A DNA stretch of 64,000 nucleotides, from positions 1 through 64,000 of the forward strand of contig NZ_FOXS01000005.1 of the NCBI RefSeq assembly GCF_900115775.1, written 5' to 3'. How positions within the stretch are numbered: the first letter of the stretch is position 1; every line of letters starts with the position of its first letter. Under the pieces are notes generated by a model. The model made no database searches and was not told the origin of the DNA. It was given only the letters and a program-made list of their open reading frames with translations. This document shows, piece after piece, positions 43,021 to 50,565 of this stretch. This DNA comes from Hymenobacter arizonensis. GTDB lineage: Bacteria; Bacteroidota; Bacteroidia; Cytophagales; Hymenobacteraceae. A program made the translations under genes and the position numbers.

Positions 43021-43725
43021 ATTTATTGCCCCGGTTTTGCCCCCAGTGCGGGCTATGTGGTATTTCTAACGGGGCTAATAAAAGCAGTTTCACGCGTTGC
43101 TTTAACGAGTGCCTCTTCCCCGCTGAGCCACTGCAGCAGCGCTAACAAGTTCTTTATTAGGTGGTCTAGGGATGATGGACAGAAGAAGGACGTCTATTGC
43201 TTCTGTTGTAACAAGCAACTCTAGCGGGACGTGGCCCGACCAAGGGCGTCAACAAGACGAGGCCTACAAGGGCGAGCGGCGGCCACGTTCCTGGGCTGGC
43301 CGCGGCTCGGCTGGAAAGCAGCCGCCGCTCAACGCCCCACACCGCCCTTCGTCCCTTGGCTACCATGCCCCACTCCCTGCGAAACCCATCGGCAAAACAC
43401 GTCACAACCCTGTTCGGCTTAGCTAAACCACCTCACTGATTGTGCCGGCCGAAAACAAAGCAGCCCATGAAATATCAAGTACTTCATGGGCTGCTTGCTG
43501 CCGGAGAGCGGCAGCCCGCCAACTGAGGAGGGCGGAATAAAGAGCCAAAGTTAGGGTGGATTGTGCTTGCAAAGCAATTGGTTACGGGCGCCACAATTTT
43601 TTTTGATGGCGAAAAGCACGATAAAATGTGCGTGGTTTAGCCCGTTAGGTCGAAAATAAAATTTGAAAAAAGCGGTGCGAAAAAAAATCAACATTGCTGA
43701 TGAATAGCCGGGCTTGACAATGCCG
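43021..43725. other. Intergenic region with no recognisable gene; one hairpin
   Basis: About 700 bp between tRNA-Asn and the pyr leader. Open frames here (for example near 43172-43426) have no recognisable protein character. A hairpin, 43458-43471 paired with 43483-43496 (AGCAGCCCATGAA stem), is terminator-like but without a clear gene on either side. The last 150 bp are AT-rich and lead into the pyrB promoter. Because it adjoins a tRNA, it may be the scar of an integrated element; I see no repeat of the tRNA 3' end here. Confidence 0.5.
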
Positions 43726-44045
43726 TATTTTTGCATCATGCTTCAACCAAAAACCTTGTTGATGAAGCGCGGAACCTTGCTCAGCAAGGAGCCGCGAGTG
43801 GACCGGAAGGTCTTCGCCACCATCGGTTTTTCCGATTTTGCCTCTGGTATTTCCGTTGTTTTTTTTGGGTGTTGCCCCGCTACCGTTTCGGATTTCGAAA
43901 CGGTTTTTTTATGTCCATTGAGTTCGTCATTTGCCGCCAGCGGCTCGGCCTACACCGGCAGCCCTTGGGTCCATCATGGGTAGTGACAGATAAAATTTCC
44001 TCCATTCGTTTTAGCTAGAAAACCTCACTTTTCCTCAACTCCGGT
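43726..44045 (+). promoter_or_regulatory. pyrB promoter and about 300-nt leader with internal terminator (putative attenuator)
   Basis: TATTTTTG at 43726-43733 fits a Bacteroidota -7 box; I cannot find a well-placed -33. Transcription from about 43740 would give a 300-nt untranslated leader before pyrB. It contains a first stem, GCGCGG...CCTTGCTCAGCAAGG...CCGCG (about 43768-43798), then pyrimidine-rich runs, then an intrinsic terminator at 43882-43910. An intrinsic terminator between promoter and pyrB suggests attenuation in response to pyrimidines, as PyrR or leader-coupled systems do elsewhere. I did not recognise a known riboswitch class or a PyrR-binding consensus. An 82+-codon frame from ATG 43738 is open but not protein-like. 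Confidence 0.55.
43882..43910 (+). terminator. Intrinsic terminator inside the pyrB leader
   Basis: ACCGTTTCG (43882-43890) pairs perfectly with CGAAACGGT (43896-43904), loop GATTT, then seven Ts to 43910. It lies 136 bp before the pyrB ATG. No gene ends just before it, so it is more likely regulatory than a gene end. Confidence 0.85.
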
Positions 44046-45026
44046 ATGGCACGTAAAGACCTGCTCGACATCGCATCCCTTCACCGTGAGGAAATCGAGT
44101 TTCTGCTCGACCAATCCACGTCCTTTAAGAAACTGTTCACCCGCTCGGTGAAAAAAATTCCCGCCCTCGAGGGCAAGTCCGTGCTCATGCTGTTCTATGA
44201 GGCCAGCACCCGGACGCACTCCTCCTTCGAGGTCGCCGCCAAACGCCTCTCGGCGGAGGTCACGAATTTTGACGTCGCCCACTCCTCCATCACCAAGGGT
44301 GAGTCGGTGCGCGAGACAATCGAGACGCTCCAGGCCATGCGCACCGACTACATCGTCGTCCGCCACAGTCACCCCGGCCTGCCCGGCATGATTGCCCGCC
44401 AAACCACGGCGTCGGTCATTAACGCCGGCGACGGGGCGCACGAGCACCCCACGCAGGCCCTGCTGGACGCCTTCACCATCAAGGAAAAATTTCCCGACCC
44501 GAGGGGCAAAAAAGTCCTCATCATCGGCGATATCCTTCACTCCCGCGTCGCGCGCTCCACCAGTACCCTGCTGCAAAAGCTAGGCGTAGAAGTCGCTTAC
44601 CTCGGCCCGGGCTCGCTGGTGCCCAAGTATATCCCGGTAAGCATCCGCCGCTTCACCGACTACGAGGCGGCCATGGCCTGGGCGCCCGATGTGGTGTACC
44701 TGCTCCGCGTGCAGATGGAGCGCCAGGACGTGCAGTTTTTCCCCAACGTCCGGGAATACCACCGGGTCTACGGCATCACCAACGCCCGGCTGGCGGAAAT
44801 CAGCGACCGCGGCCTCTACATCATGCATCCCGGCCCCGTGAACCGGGGGGTCGAGCTGTGCGACGCTGTCATGGACTACGAGCGCAGCCTTATCACCAAC
44901 CAGGTCGAAAACGGGATTTCTGTTCGAATGGCCGTGCTCGACTGGCTCACTCCGGGCGGAGAATTTCCGCGGCAGGAATCGTATGCTGCACAGCAGCGAG
45001 CCAGCTCCACGGTGATAATGCCCTAA
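44046..45026 (+). CDS. pyrB: Aspartate carbamoyltransferase catalytic subunit
   Basis: Protein of 326 residues. It condenses carbamoyl phosphate with aspartate, the committed pyrimidine step. Carbamoyl-phosphate site YEASTRTHSSFE; VRHSHPGLPG; HEHPTQALLDAF; IIGDILHSRVARS; MHPGPVNRGVEL for the aspartate side. The sequence and its codon style (many TCC and CGC, GCC-rich but lacking the usual local bias) look unlike typical Bacteroidota PyrB; to my eye they are closer to Verrucomicrobia. The C-terminal 20 residues (QESYAAQQRASSTVIMP) extend past the core. pyrC starts 96 bp downstream. Confidence 0.96.
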   Translation: MARKDLLDIASLHREEIEFLLDQSTSFKKLFTRSVKKIPALEGKSVLMLFYEASTRTHSSFEVAAKRLSAEVTNFDVAHSSITKGESVRETIETLQAMRTDYIVVRHSHPGLPGMIARQTTASVINAGDGAHEHPTQALLDAFTIKEKFPDPRGKKVLIIGDILHSRVARSTSTLLQKLGVEVAYLGPGSLVPKYIPVSIRRFTDYEAAMAWAPDVVYLLRVQMERQDVQFFPNVREYHRVYGITNARLAEISDRGLYIMHPGPVNRGVELCDAVMDYERSLITNQVENGISVRMAVLDWLTPGGEFPRQESYAAQQRASSTVIMP

Positions 45027-45122
45027 ACGCCGCACGCGGCGGCTGGTTCCGCCCGTGTATTCTCATTTTCAACAGCCAGAATAGCCCCATACCTCTTGCC
45101 GGTTTACAGCACTCCTCCATCC

Positions 45123-46427
45123 ATGCTCCTCCTTCAAAACGCCCGCATCGCCTCCGAAAATTCACCCGTGCTTGTCGAGAGCGATGTCCTGATTGTCGAA
45201 GGAAAAATTCAGTACATCGGTCACAACCTAGCCATTCCCGAGGGCGCCCGGGTTATCGACGCGCGTGGTCGCATTCTGATGCCGGCCATGTTTGACGCCC
45301 ACGTCCATTTCCGCGCCCCCGGATTTGAGAACAAGGAAACCATCACCACGGGGAGCGAAGCGGCCATCAACGGCGGCATTACCGGCGTGGTCATGATGCC
45401 GAATACCCGCCCGGCCCTCGACTCGGCAACCGCGATAGACACCGTGCTGGAAAATGCCAAGCACCGGTCCCGCATTCCGGTGTACACCTCCGGCTGCGTC
45501 ACCAAGAACCGCGAGGGCAAGGAATTGGCGGAAATCGAGGGCATGCGCGAGCTTGGGGTAAAAATGCTCACCGACGACGGGGACACCACTGCCGACCCGG
45601 CGGTGCTGCTGCGGGCGATGCAGTACGCCACCGAGTTTGGGATGTTTTTCGCCAGCCACTGCGAGGTGCCGGAGCTGGCCGGGCCACGCGCCCTGAACGA
45701 AGGGGTAATGAGTTATCGGCTCGGCATCAAGGGCTCGCCGGCGTGCGCGGAGGAAATCATCATCGACCGCGACATCCGGTTGGCCCACGCAGCGGGCGCG
45801 CACGTTCACATCCAGCACGTGTCCAGTAAGCTCGGCATGGAAACCATCCGCTGGTGGAAGTCCCGCGGCGATGTGAAGGTTACGGCGGAAGTGACCCCGC
45901 ACCACCTGATGTTCACCGACGAGCACATCGGGGACTACGACACGAACTATAAGATGAACCCACCGCTGCGGACGCAGGCCGATTGTGATGCGCTGCTTGA
46001 GGGACTCATCGAGGGCGTATTCGACCTCATTGCCACCGACCATGCGCCGCACACGCCGTTCGAAAAAGCACAAGATTTCATCAGCGCACCCAATGGCATC
46101 ACCGGCCTGGATACTGCCCTGGTGTCGCTCTATCACCACTTCGTCGAGCCGGGGAAATTCGGGTGGAACCTGGTGGTGAAGCGCTATTCGGCGGAGCCGC
46201 GCCGCCTGATGGGCCTGCCGGTAGCCGCCATCGAAGTCGGCCAACAAGCCGATTGCCTTTTGTTCGATACCGAAGCGGAAACCACCTTCACGCGGGAATT
46301 CATGAAATCCAAATCCCACAACACGCCCTTCATCGACCAGACGCTGAAAGGCCGGGTAGACCTAGTCGTTTTAGGTACGGAAGTTCTGCTTGAGCGCGAA
46401 CCGTTCGTTGAGCTGTCCAAAAAATAA
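45123..46427 (+). CDS. pyrC: Dihydroorotase
   Basis: Protein of 434 residues; ATG 45123 is chosen over an upstream TTG. It closes carbamoyl aspartate to dihydroorotate. Type I dihydroorotase motifs: MPAMFDAHVHFRAPGFENKE (zinc HxH), GVVMMPNTRPALDS, a metal-ligand region SHCEVPELAG, HVHIQHVSSK, EVTPHHLMFTDE and ATDHAPHTPFEK with the catalytic Asp. It shares orientation and style with pyrB and probably the same foreign origin. A GTCATGC-type hairpin repeat follows 7 bp after the stop. Confidence 0.95.
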   Translation: MLLLQNARIASENSPVLVESDVLIVEGKIQYIGHNLAIPEGARVIDARGRILMPAMFDAHVHFRAPGFENKETITTGSEAAINGGITGVVMMPNTRPALDSATAIDTVLENAKHRSRIPVYTSGCVTKNREGKELAEIEGMRELGVKMLTDDGDTTADPAVLLRAMQYATEFGMFFASHCEVPELAGPRALNEGVMSYRLGIKGSPACAEEIIIDRDIRLAHAAGAHVHIQHVSSKLGMETIRWWKSRGDVKVTAEVTPHHLMFTDEHIGDYDTNYKMNPPLRTQADCDALLEGLIEGVFDLIATDHAPHTPFEKAQDFISAPNGITGLDTALVSLYHHFVEPGKFGWNLVVKRYSAEPRRLMGLPVAAIEVGQQADCLLFDTEAETTFTREFMKSKSHNTPFIDQTLKGRVDLVVLGTEVLLEREPFVELSKK

Positions 46428-46434
46428 AAAGGTG

Positions 46435-46552
46435 GTCATGCAGAGCGCAGCGAACCGAAGGTCGGCGAAGCCAATCATCTCGCATGCCTTGAGTAATCCA
46501 ATCGATTGAGTTAGTGAATGCACACGAGATGCTTTGCTGCGCTCTGCATGAC
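46435..46552. repeat. Hairpin repeat of the GTCATGC family with a small insertion in the left arm
   Basis: GTCATGCAGAGCGCAGCGAA (46435-46454) pairs with the right end (about 46533-46552). The second half of the left arm, CATCTCG (about 46485), is separated from the first by about 30 extra bases, whereas the right arm is continuous (CGAGATG...). It lies between pyrC and purE and may end the pyr transcript. Confidence 0.8.
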
Positions 46553-46574
46553 GTTCTATAAAGCTTACTTTACC

Positions 46575-47108
46575 ATGAGTACCCTTCACCCCTCCGACAC
46601 CCCTAGCGCCAGCGCCGCTCCGACCAAGCCCCGAGTCGGCGTGGTCATGGGCTCCAGCAGCGACTGGGACACCATGCAGCATGCCGTGCAGATGCTTGCG
46701 CATTTTGGCGTGGCCCACGAAGCACGCGTGGTGTCGGCCCACCGCATGCCCGATGACTTGTTTGCCTACGCCGAACAGGCCGGCCCGCGCGGTTTGCAGG
46801 CCATTATTGCCGGTGCGGGTGGGGCCGCTCACCTGCCGGGCATGATGGCCGCCAAAACCACGGTGCCCGTGCTGGGGGTGCCGGTGGCCAGTCGCCATTT
46901 GCAGGGGGTGGATTCGCTGCACAGCATCGTGCAAATGCCCAAAGGGGTGCCCGTGGCCACTTTTGCCATTGGCAACGCCGGGGCAGCCAACGCAGCGCTG
47001 TTCGCGGTGAGCATGCTGGCCCTGCACGACTCTGACCTCGCGACCAAGCTGCAAGCGTTTCGCGCTGAACAAACCGAAGCCGCTCGCGCCATGACCTTGC
47101 CGGTATGA
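46575..47108 (+). CDS. purE: N5-carboxyaminoimidazole ribonucleotide mutase, PurE class I
   Basis: Protein of 177 residues; ATG 46575 chosen (MSTLHPSDTPSASAAPTKPR leader), as the longer frame begins inside the repeat. Core motifs: VGVVMGSSSDWDTM, VSAHRMPDDLF, IAGAGGAAHLPGM and VASRHLQGVDSLHSIVQMPKGVPVATFAIGNAGAANAALFA. It converts N5-CAIR to CAIR in purine synthesis. It overlaps purK in an ATGA. The sequence looks like PurE of Burkholderiales (Comamonadaceae) rather than Bacteroidota; that is pattern memory and needs a tree. Confidence 0.95.
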   Translation: MSTLHPSDTPSASAAPTKPRVGVVMGSSSDWDTMQHAVQMLAHFGVAHEARVVSAHRMPDDLFAYAEQAGPRGLQAIIAGAGGAAHLPGMMAAKTTVPVLGVPVASRHLQGVDSLHSIVQMPKGVPVATFAIGNAGAANAALFAVSMLALHDSDLATKLQAFRAEQTEAARAMTLPV

Positions 47109-48355
47109 ACGACAGTATGCACGATACAGCCATGACCCCGGTTTTCCCGGGCAGTGAGGACGCCGCGGGCCAGCGGGCCACCCTGGGGGTGATGGGCGGC
47201 GGCCAGCTGGGCCGGATGTTTGTGCATGCCGCCCAGCGCCTGGGTTACTTCACGGCCGTGCTGGAGCCCGACCCGCAAAGCCCGGCGGGGCTAGTGAGCC
47301 ACCACCACATCCAGACCGACTACGACGACCCGGCCGGGCTGGCGCAACTGGCCCAGTTATGCCAGGCCATCACCACCGAGTTTGAAAACGTGCCCGCCCA
47401 AGCCCTGCAAACGCTGGCGCTGACCCGACCCGTGGCGCCTAGTGCGGCGGTGGTAGGAATTGCTCAAAACCGCATCGAGGAAAAAGCTCACTTCATGGCT
47501 TGCGCCGACGTGTCGGGCGTGACTTGTGCGCCCTATGCGGTGATTGAAACGCCGGCTCAGCTGCAGGCCGTCCAGGATGAGAGGGCAGATTTGCTGCCTG
47601 GTATTCTGAAAACCGCGCGCCTGGGTTACGATGGCAAGGGTCAGGTACGCGTCGGGACCGCCGATGAGCTGGCCGCCGCCTGGGCGGAGCTGGGCGGCGT
47701 TGCCTGCGTGATGGAGAAGATGCTGCCGCTAACCGCCGAGTGTTCGGTGCTGGTGGCGCGCGGCTGGGATGGGCAGGTCGTCAGCTTCGCGCCGCAGCGC
47801 AACGTGCACGTCGATGGTATTTTGGCCGTTACCCACGCTTACGAAGGCAATATGCCGCCCGCCCTGGCAACCAGGGCCCGCGAGGCAGCCGTTTCCATCG
47901 CGCATCATCTTGGCTACGTTGGGGTGCTGTGCGTCGAGTTTTTTGTGGTGGACGATGGCAGCGAGCACGGCGGTCTGGTGGTCAACGAAATGGCCCCGCG
48001 CCCGCACAACAGCGGCCACTACACCCTGGACGCCTGCGACGCGTCGCAGTTTGACCTGCAGGTCCACGCCATGGCGGGCTTGCCCTTGCCGCAGCCGCGC
48101 CAGCATTCCCCGGCCATTATGCTCAACCTGCTGGGCGATGTGTGGTTTGATGCCAGCGGTCAACGGCGTGAGCCGGACTGGTCCCCCGTGCTGAGCCTGC
48201 CGGGAATGCACCTGCACCTGTACGGCAAGCTGCAGGCGCGCGCAGGCCGCAAGATGGGCCATCTGACCATCACTGGTCCAGATGTCGAAAATGTCAAAAC
48301 TGTGGCGCGGCGCGCCGCTGGCCTGCTCGGCTTGCCGGGACTGGACGATATATAA
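47105..48355 (+). CDS. purK: 5-(carboxyamino)imidazole ribonucleotide synthase
   Basis: Protein of 416 residues from ATG 47105 (overlapping purE); internal ATGs at codons 5 and 10 are possible starts. ATP-grasp enzyme making N5-CAIR from AIR, bicarbonate and ATP. Motifs: LGVMGGGQLGRMFVHAAQRLGY, TEFENVPAQAL, ILKTARLGYDGKGQ, EFFVVDDGSEHGGLVVNEMAPRPHNSGH. Like purE it resembles betaproteobacterial proteins. The tight purE-purK overlap suggests the pair moved as one unit. A hairpin repeat follows 36 bp after the stop, so the pair is flanked by repeats on both sides. Confidence 0.95.
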   Translation: MNDSMHDTAMTPVFPGSEDAAGQRATLGVMGGGQLGRMFVHAAQRLGYFTAVLEPDPQSPAGLVSHHHIQTDYDDPAGLAQLAQLCQAITTEFENVPAQALQTLALTRPVAPSAAVVGIAQNRIEEKAHFMACADVSGVTCAPYAVIETPAQLQAVQDERADLLPGILKTARLGYDGKGQVRVGTADELAAAWAELGGVACVMEKMLPLTAECSVLVARGWDGQVVSFAPQRNVHVDGILAVTHAYEGNMPPALATRAREAAVSIAHHLGYVGVLCVEFFVVDDGSEHGGLVVNEMAPRPHNSGHYTLDACDASQFDLQVHAMAGLPLPQPRQHSPAIMLNLLGDVWFDASGQRREPDWSPVLSLPGMHLHLYGKLQARAGRKMGHLTITGPDVENVKTVARRAAGLLGLPGLDDI

Positions 48356-48391
48356 CAAACCGTTTGTGTTAGCAAAAAGTCACATTAAACG

Positions 48392-48484
48392 GTCATGCGG
48401 AGCTTGTCGAAGCATCTCTACCGCGCAAGTAATTCAACCGGCTGCAATGAAGCGGTAGAGATGCTTCAACAAACTCCGCATGAC
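48392..48484. repeat. Hairpin repeat of the GTCATGC family
   Basis: Arms 48392-48424 and 48452-48484 pair with 2 mismatches in 33 bp; left arm starts GTCATGCGGAGCTTGTCGAA. Loop of 27 bp. It separates purK from carA. Confidence 0.9.
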
Positions 48485-48536
48485 GTTCTGCCTACTTCCT
48501 AAATAGGTTCATCATTTCTAGTCGAACCAACAGAAC

Positions 48537-49622
48537 ATGACCCAAACAGTAAAACTCATCCTCGAAGACGGCACCGAAATCGAGGGCACTTCCTTCGGGG
48601 CCTATACTTCGGTCGCGGGCGAAGTCGTGTTCAGCACGGCCATGACCGGCTACCCCGAAAACCTGACCGACCCGTCCTTCGCCGGCCAGATTCTGGTGCT
48701 CACCACCCCCATGGTGGGCAACTACGGCGTGCCCGGCGAGGAGCTCTACGAGTCGATTTCGAAAATTTTTGAGTCCGACAAGGTGCACATTGCCGGGCTG
48801 GTGGTGAACTACTACTCTGAGGAGCACAGCCACTGGAACGCCGCCAAAAGCCTTGGCGACTGGCTGAAGGAGTACAACATCCCCGGCATTTTCAACGTCG
48901 ACACCCGCCTGCTCACCAAGAAGCTGCGCGAGAAAGGCGCCATGCTGGGCAAAATCGTGGCCGCCGACGACGTGCCTTTCCACGACCCCAACCTGGATAA
49001 TTTAGTAGCGCAGGTCAGCCAACCGGGCGTGCAGCACTACGGCACCGGCCAGCACAAAATCGTACTGGTGGACTGCGGCACCAAAACCAACATCATCCGC
49101 TGCTTCCTCGAGCGCGACGTGGAGCTAATCCGCGTGCCCTGGAACTACGATTTCACCCAAATCAACTACGACGGCCTGTTCCTGAGCAATGGCCCTGGCG
49201 ACCCCAAGATGTGCGAGGCCACCATCGGCCACCTCCGAGCCGCCCTGCAGCAGGACAAGCCCATCTTCGGCATCTGCCTGGGCTCCCAGCTCATGGGCCT
49301 GGCCGCCGGCGGTGACACGTTCAAGCTCAAATACGGCCACCGCAGCCACAACCAGCCCGTCAAGCTCACCGGCACCCAGCGCTGCTACATCACCAGCCAG
49401 AACCACGGCTTCGCGGTGGATACCGATACGCTGCCTGAGGAGTGGGACATGCTGTTTGAGAACCTGAACGACGGCACCTGCGAAGGCATCAAACACAAAA
49501 CCAAGCCGTTTTTCTCCACCCAGTTTCACCCCGAAGCCGCCGGCGGCCCGCAGGACACGGAGTATCTGTTTGATGATTTTTTGACGGCGGTGGCGGAGTA
49601 TAAAACTGCCAATCAGCAATGA
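48537..49622 (+). CDS. carA: Carbamoyl-phosphate synthase small (glutaminase) subunit
   Basis: Protein of 361 residues. N-terminal CarA domain (EDGTEIEGTSFGAYTSVAGEVVFSTAMTGYPENLTDPSFAG), then a class I glutamine amidotransferase with nucleophile C247 in GICLGSQLMGLAAGG, and the His/Glu pair in TQFHPEAAGGPQD. It supplies ammonia to CarB. The form HKIVLVDCGTKTNIIRCFLERDVELIRVPW is the usual Bacteroidota style, so carA looks native in contrast to pyrBC and purEK. carB is 943 bp downstream, separated by the split repeat and the Imm50-like gene. Confidence 0.95.
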   Translation: MTQTVKLILEDGTEIEGTSFGAYTSVAGEVVFSTAMTGYPENLTDPSFAGQILVLTTPMVGNYGVPGEELYESISKIFESDKVHIAGLVVNYYSEEHSHWNAAKSLGDWLKEYNIPGIFNVDTRLLTKKLREKGAMLGKIVAADDVPFHDPNLDNLVAQVSQPGVQHYGTGQHKIVLVDCGTKTNIIRCFLERDVELIRVPWNYDFTQINYDGLFLSNGPGDPKMCEATIGHLRAALQQDKPIFGICLGSQLMGLAAGGDTFKLKYGHRSHNQPVKLTGTQRCYITSQNHGFAVDTDTLPEEWDMLFENLNDGTCEGIKHKTKPFFSTQFHPEAAGGPQDTEYLFDDFLTAVAEYKTANQQ

Positions 49623-49623
49623 T

Positions 49624-50521
49624 AAAAGAACGTCATGCGGAGCGAAGCATCTTGCCCGCGTCGTCTGCATAAAATAAAAAGTAATGGCCGAAAGTGAAGC
49701 CTCTATAATCAGCCAAATAATCAATTCTGAAGAGGTTATTCAACACTTCGGTTATTGGCCGGATTTCCATGACGCCGAAATCACGAAAGCAACTTTTGAA
49801 ACCCATCCAACTGGGCGTTACTCTGTCACCTTTGTAATTGCCGCTTTCGAAATGACAAGCGAAGTTGATGAGAGAGGTTACTACAAGTTAATTAAACACT
49901 GCGACGTCGAATTTCAATTTATTGGGATAGAAGAGATAGATTTTAAGTTTTTCAGTTTCCAAAACGTCCTTTTCGGTTTAGAATTTGAAGCAGTTGGCAA
50001 CAACATCAAATGCCTATTCGATTCTAGTGTAGGACTGGAAGTTGCTATAGTTGCTGAAGAAATTTGCATCCTGAGGTTAACACCAACTACTCCAATTCAA
50101 GATGAACCACTCAAACACATAGATCCGAACGAGCCAATGGACGCGAAAAATATATTCATTTCGAGTGAGCATCGTCTACGGAATTTCGACTGGTCAGAAA
50201 TGATTTATATCGGCCTTGACCACGAGCAGGCCAATGAATACCAAACTGATAAGGTGGCAAGTTACGCTCACTCGTTGTTCGACGAACCAGAAGTGTATGT
50301 AGTGATTGGTCGTCATGATTCACACCTATCAACATTGGAGGAAGCGCTTAAGAAGGTCAGCACGCTGATGAGAACTACGGATGTATACCTCTGCAATACG
50401 TCATTCACAAAGGCCATGAAATTCAATATGATTGGCGTGATGTCTTACGGACAGAAGCGCAGTTAATACTTCCCAAAGAAGCGGGCGAGATGCTTCGCTG
50501 CGCTCTGCATGAAGTTCTTTT
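49624..50521. repeat. Split hairpin repeat: two arms 821 bp apart enclosing one gene
   Basis: Left arm 49624-49659 (AAAAGAACGTCATGCGGAGC then GAAGCATCTTGCCCGC) and right arm 50481-50521 are reverse complements apart from a 5-bp extra GCGCT-like block and 3 mismatches. All other copies have loops of about 30 bp; here the loop is replaced by 821 bp with a complete gene. Arm-internal edges are GCCCGC and GCGGGC. The layout looks like a cargo carried in, or inserted into, a repeat. Confidence 0.85.
49684..50466 (+). CDS. Imm50-like (polymorphic toxin immunity type) protein, orphan
   Basis: Protein of 260 residues from ATG 49684. The N-terminal motif HFGYWPDFHDAEITKATFE is the hallmark of the Imm50 immunity family, whose members neutralise secreted polymorphic toxins; a roughly 135-residue beta-rich domain follows. 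Residues about 155-260 (NFDWSEMIYIGLDHEQANEY ... ) are a second domain I do not recognise. No toxin gene is adjacent. Base composition is clearly more AT-rich than carA and carB on either side, with A/T third positions, so it is a newcomer. It lies between the arms of a hairpin repeat and splits carA from carB. Confidence 0.7.
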   Translation: MAESEASIISQIINSEEVIQHFGYWPDFHDAEITKATFETHPTGRYSVTFVIAAFEMTSEVDERGYYKLIKHCDVEFQFIGIEEIDFKFFSFQNVLFGLEFEAVGNNIKCLFDSSVGLEVAIVAEEICILRLTPTTPIQDEPLKHIDPNEPMDAKNIFISSEHRLRNFDWSEMIYIGLDHEQANEYQTDKVASYAHSLFDEPEVYVVIGRHDSHLSTLEEALKKVSTLMRTTDVYLCNTSFTKAMKFNMIGVMSYGQKRS

Positions 50522-50565
50522 TAACATGACCACTTCAAAAAACGGTCTGTTACCTAACCCTTAAA

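Noticed and set aside
42963..43725. Integrated element attachment site at tRNA-Asn
   Set aside because: No second copy of the tRNA 3' end and no integrase gene is visible in the window.
43768..43910. Known riboswitch class in the pyrB leader
   Set aside because: I could not match the sequence to a riboswitch consensus I know; left as an unclassified attenuator candidate.
43738..43983. Leader open frame before pyrB as a real gene or leader peptide
   Set aside because: The frame runs through the terminator and has no protein-like features; a short regulatory peptide cannot be excluded but has no support.
45228..46319. 363-codon minus-strand frame opposite pyrC
   Set aside because: Antisense shadow of dihydroorotase; no recognisable motif.
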